In this document: in pieces, positions 61,244 to 64,000 of the stretch
Layout of the letters: each line of letters starts with the position of its first letter
Numbering within the stretch: position 1 is the first letter of the stretch
The notes under the pieces: model-generated
Databases searched by the model: none
Seen by the model: the letters and a program-made list of their open reading frames with translations, nothing else
Told to the model about the DNA's origin: nothing
Source of the DNA: Pseudomonas japonica
GTDB taxonomy: Bacteria > Pseudomonadota > Gammaproteobacteria > Pseudomonadales > Pseudomonadaceae
Reading direction: 5' to 3'
Assembly (NCBI RefSeq): GCF_900188455.1
Contig: NZ_FZOL01000001.1
Span: 186,001-250,000, forward strand
DNA length: 64,000 nt
Translations under genes and position numbers: made by a program

Positions 61244-62104
61244 ATGGCTGAAATCCTCTCGCTCCACGACGCCGTGAAGCAGTTCGTCCACGACGGTGAC
61301 AGCGTTGCCCTCGAAGGCTTCACCCACCTGATTCCGACTGCCGCCGGACATGAAATCATTCGTCAGGGCAAGAAGGATCTGACCCTGGTGCGCATGACCC
61401 CCGACCTGATCTACGACCAGTTGATCGGCGCCGGCTGTGCGAAGAAGCTGATCTTCTCCTGGGGCGGCAACCCGGGTGTCGGTTCCCTGCACCGACTGCG
61501 TGATGCCGTCGAGAAGCAGTGGCCGCACGCGATGGAAATCGAAGAGCACAGCCACGCCGACCTGGCCAACGCCTACGTCGCCGGTGCTTCCGGCCTGCCG
61601 TTCGCGGTGCTGCGTGCCTACGCCGGTTCCGACCTGCCGAAGGTCAACCCGCTGATCAAGAGCGTGACCTGCCCGTTCACCGGCGAAGTGCTGGCGGCAG
61701 TGCCGTCGGTACGCCCGGACGTCACCGTGATTCACGCGCAGAAGGCCGACCGCAAGGGCAACGTGCTGCTCTGGGGCATCCTCGGCGTGCAGAAGGAAGC
61801 GGCCCTGGCGGCCAAGCGCTGCATCGTCACCGTCGAGGAAATCGTCGACGACCTCAACGCCCCGATGAACGCCTGCGTCCTGCCGACCTGGGCGCTGTCC
61901 GCGGTGTGCCTGGTGCCGGGTGGCGCGCATCCGTCCTACGCCCACGGTTACTCCGAGCGCGACAACCGCTTCTACCAGGCCTGGGACCCGATCGCCCGCA
62001 GCCGTGAAACCTTCAGCGCCTGGATCGACGAATACGTCCGGGGCACCGCCGACTTCAACGAATTCAAGGCAAAACTGGCCAGCACCGCGGAGGCTGCACA
62101 ATGA
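61244..62104 (+). CDS. pcaI: 3-oxoadipate CoA-transferase subunit A
   Basis: A 286-residue alpha subunit. MAEILSLHDAVKQFVHDGDSVALEGFTHLIPTAAGHEIIR and PDLIYDQLIGAGCAKKLIFSWGGNPGVGS are CoA-transferase family I (SCOT/PcaI) landmarks. With PcaJ it moves CoA from succinyl-CoA to beta-ketoadipate in aromatic degradation. CAGGAGTC lies upstream. It overlaps pcaJ by four bases (ATGA). Confidence 0.95.
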   Translation: MAEILSLHDAVKQFVHDGDSVALEGFTHLIPTAAGHEIIRQGKKDLTLVRMTPDLIYDQLIGAGCAKKLIFSWGGNPGVGSLHRLRDAVEKQWPHAMEIEEHSHADLANAYVAGASGLPFAVLRAYAGSDLPKVNPLIKSVTCPFTGEVLAAVPSVRPDVTVIHAQKADRKGNVLLWGILGVQKEAALAAKRCIVTVEEIVDDLNAPMNACVLPTWALSAVCLVPGGAHPSYAHGYSERDNRFYQAWDPIARSRETFSAWIDEYVRGTADFNEFKAKLASTAEAAQ

Positions 62105-62879
62105 GCTACTCCACCAACGAAATGATGACCGTCGCCGCCGCCCGCCGCCTGCAGAATGGCGCCGTGTGCTTCGTCGGCATCGGCCTGCCGTCCAAGGCCG
62201 CCAACCTGGCCCGCCTGACCTCCTCGCCGGATGTGGTGCTGATCTACGAATCCGGCCCGATCGGTGCCAAGCCAAGCGTGCTGCCGCTGTCCATCGGTGA
62301 CGGCGAGCTGGCCGAGACCGCCGACACCGTGGTCCCCACCGGCGAGATCTTCCGCTACTGGCTGCAGGGCGGGCGCATCGACGTGGGCTTCCTCGGCGCC
62401 GCCCAGGTCGACCGCTTCGGCAACATCAACACCACCGTGGTCGGCGACTACCACGCGCCGAAAGTGCGTCTGCCGGGTGCCGGTGGCGCGCCGGAGATCG
62501 CAGGTTCGGCGAAGAAGGTGCTGATCATCCTCAAGCAGTCCAACCGCGCCTTCGTCGACAAGCTCGACTTCATCACCTCGGTTGGCCACGGCGAAGGCGG
62601 CGACTCGCGCAAGCGCCTGGGTCTGCCTGGCGAAGGTCCGGTGGGCATCATCACCGACCTGTGCATCATGGAGCCGGAAGCCGGCACCCATGAATTCGTG
62701 GTCACCTCGATCCACCCGGGCGTGACCCGCGAGCAGATCGTCGCCGCCACCGGCTGGGCGATCCGTTTCGCCGACAACGTCGAGACCACCGCCGCGCCGA
62801 GCGAGGTCGAGCTGAGCGCGCTGCGTGATCTCGAAGCCCGTACCGCCGCCGCCCACGGCCAGGCACCAGGAGAAGCGTG

Positions 62880-62880
<1 letters not shown>
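62101..62880 (+). CDS. pcaJ: 3-oxoadipate CoA-transferase subunit B
   Basis: A 259-residue beta subunit. VCFVGIGLPSKAANLARL is the nucleotide/CoA glycine loop, and VLIYESGPIGAKP has the catalytic Glu that forms the acyl-glutamyl intermediate. It forms a heteromeric enzyme with PcaI. The stop (TGA) shares one base with the start of pcaF (TGATG), so three genes are coupled. Confidence 0.95.

Positions 62881-64000
<1,120 letters not shown>

Overview
The window is a stretch of core chromosome from a high-GC Pseudomonas of the fluorescens/putida lineage. This rests on recognisable Pseudomonas proteins (BifA with its degenerate GGDQF site, MvaT, XenB, ColRS with WapQ, OlsAB, MexVW, PcaRKIJF), on a gene order that from memory closely follows the P. 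aeruginosa PAO1 block from about PA4395 (yajQ) down to about PA4292 (pit), and on many REP doublets of Pseudomonas type. I found no phage, insertion sequence, CRISPR array, toxin-antitoxin pair, defence island, rRNA or tRNA. No wholly new multi-gene system is evident.

Layout. 1-9.4 kb: end of yajQ, an MscS channel, an MdfA-type drug exporter, ampG with an alkyltransferase-like gene upstream, a DUF481 outer-membrane protein, a HugZ-like protein, fxsA and groESL with a heat-shock-type promoter. 9.5-14.2 kb: a PAP2 phosphatase divergent from colRS, then a methyltransferase, the LPS kinase wapQ and a tiny exported protein, with a candidate ColR box. 14.2-23.8 kb (leftward): an iron-linked set (two imelysins, a di-haem lipoprotein, a DUF1513 Tat protein) running straight into the RND pump mexVW. 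23.9-28.8 kb: bifA, sodB, and divergent argO/argP.

28.8-41.3 kb: an epimerase, a coiled-coil membrane protein, an ArsR-controlled MFS/xenB operon, acpH, the ornithine-lipid genes olsBA, an acyl-CoA-dehydrogenase-like orphan, a possible envelope cluster (serine hydrolase, Cys-rich peptide, YceI, phospholipase D), a DJ-1/PfpI protein and a ribbon-helix-helix protein. 41.3-49.9 kb: fumA, a ferredoxin reductase, pyruvate kinase, a TPR lipoprotein, a PilZ-like protein, sbcB, mvaT and purU. 49.9-57.9 kb: a possible gene remnant, a GT4 glycosyltransferase/deacetylase pair, an amino-acid-type chemoreceptor, a HerA-like ATPase and Pit. 58.3-64 kb: the beta-ketoadipate genes pcaR, pcaK, pcaI, pcaJ and pcaF (cut by the window end), with a paired operator before pcaR, pcaK and pcaI.

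The most interesting new signal is a probable small RNA of about 90 nt on the minus strand at 58294-58384. It has a promoter back to back with that of pcaR, next to the PcaR operator, and a textbook terminator. Other points are the colinear iron/efflux cluster, the terminator-like hairpin enclosing the fumA -10, several small exported proteins, and REP doublets with extended or nested arms. Homology statements are recognition from memory; no searches were run.
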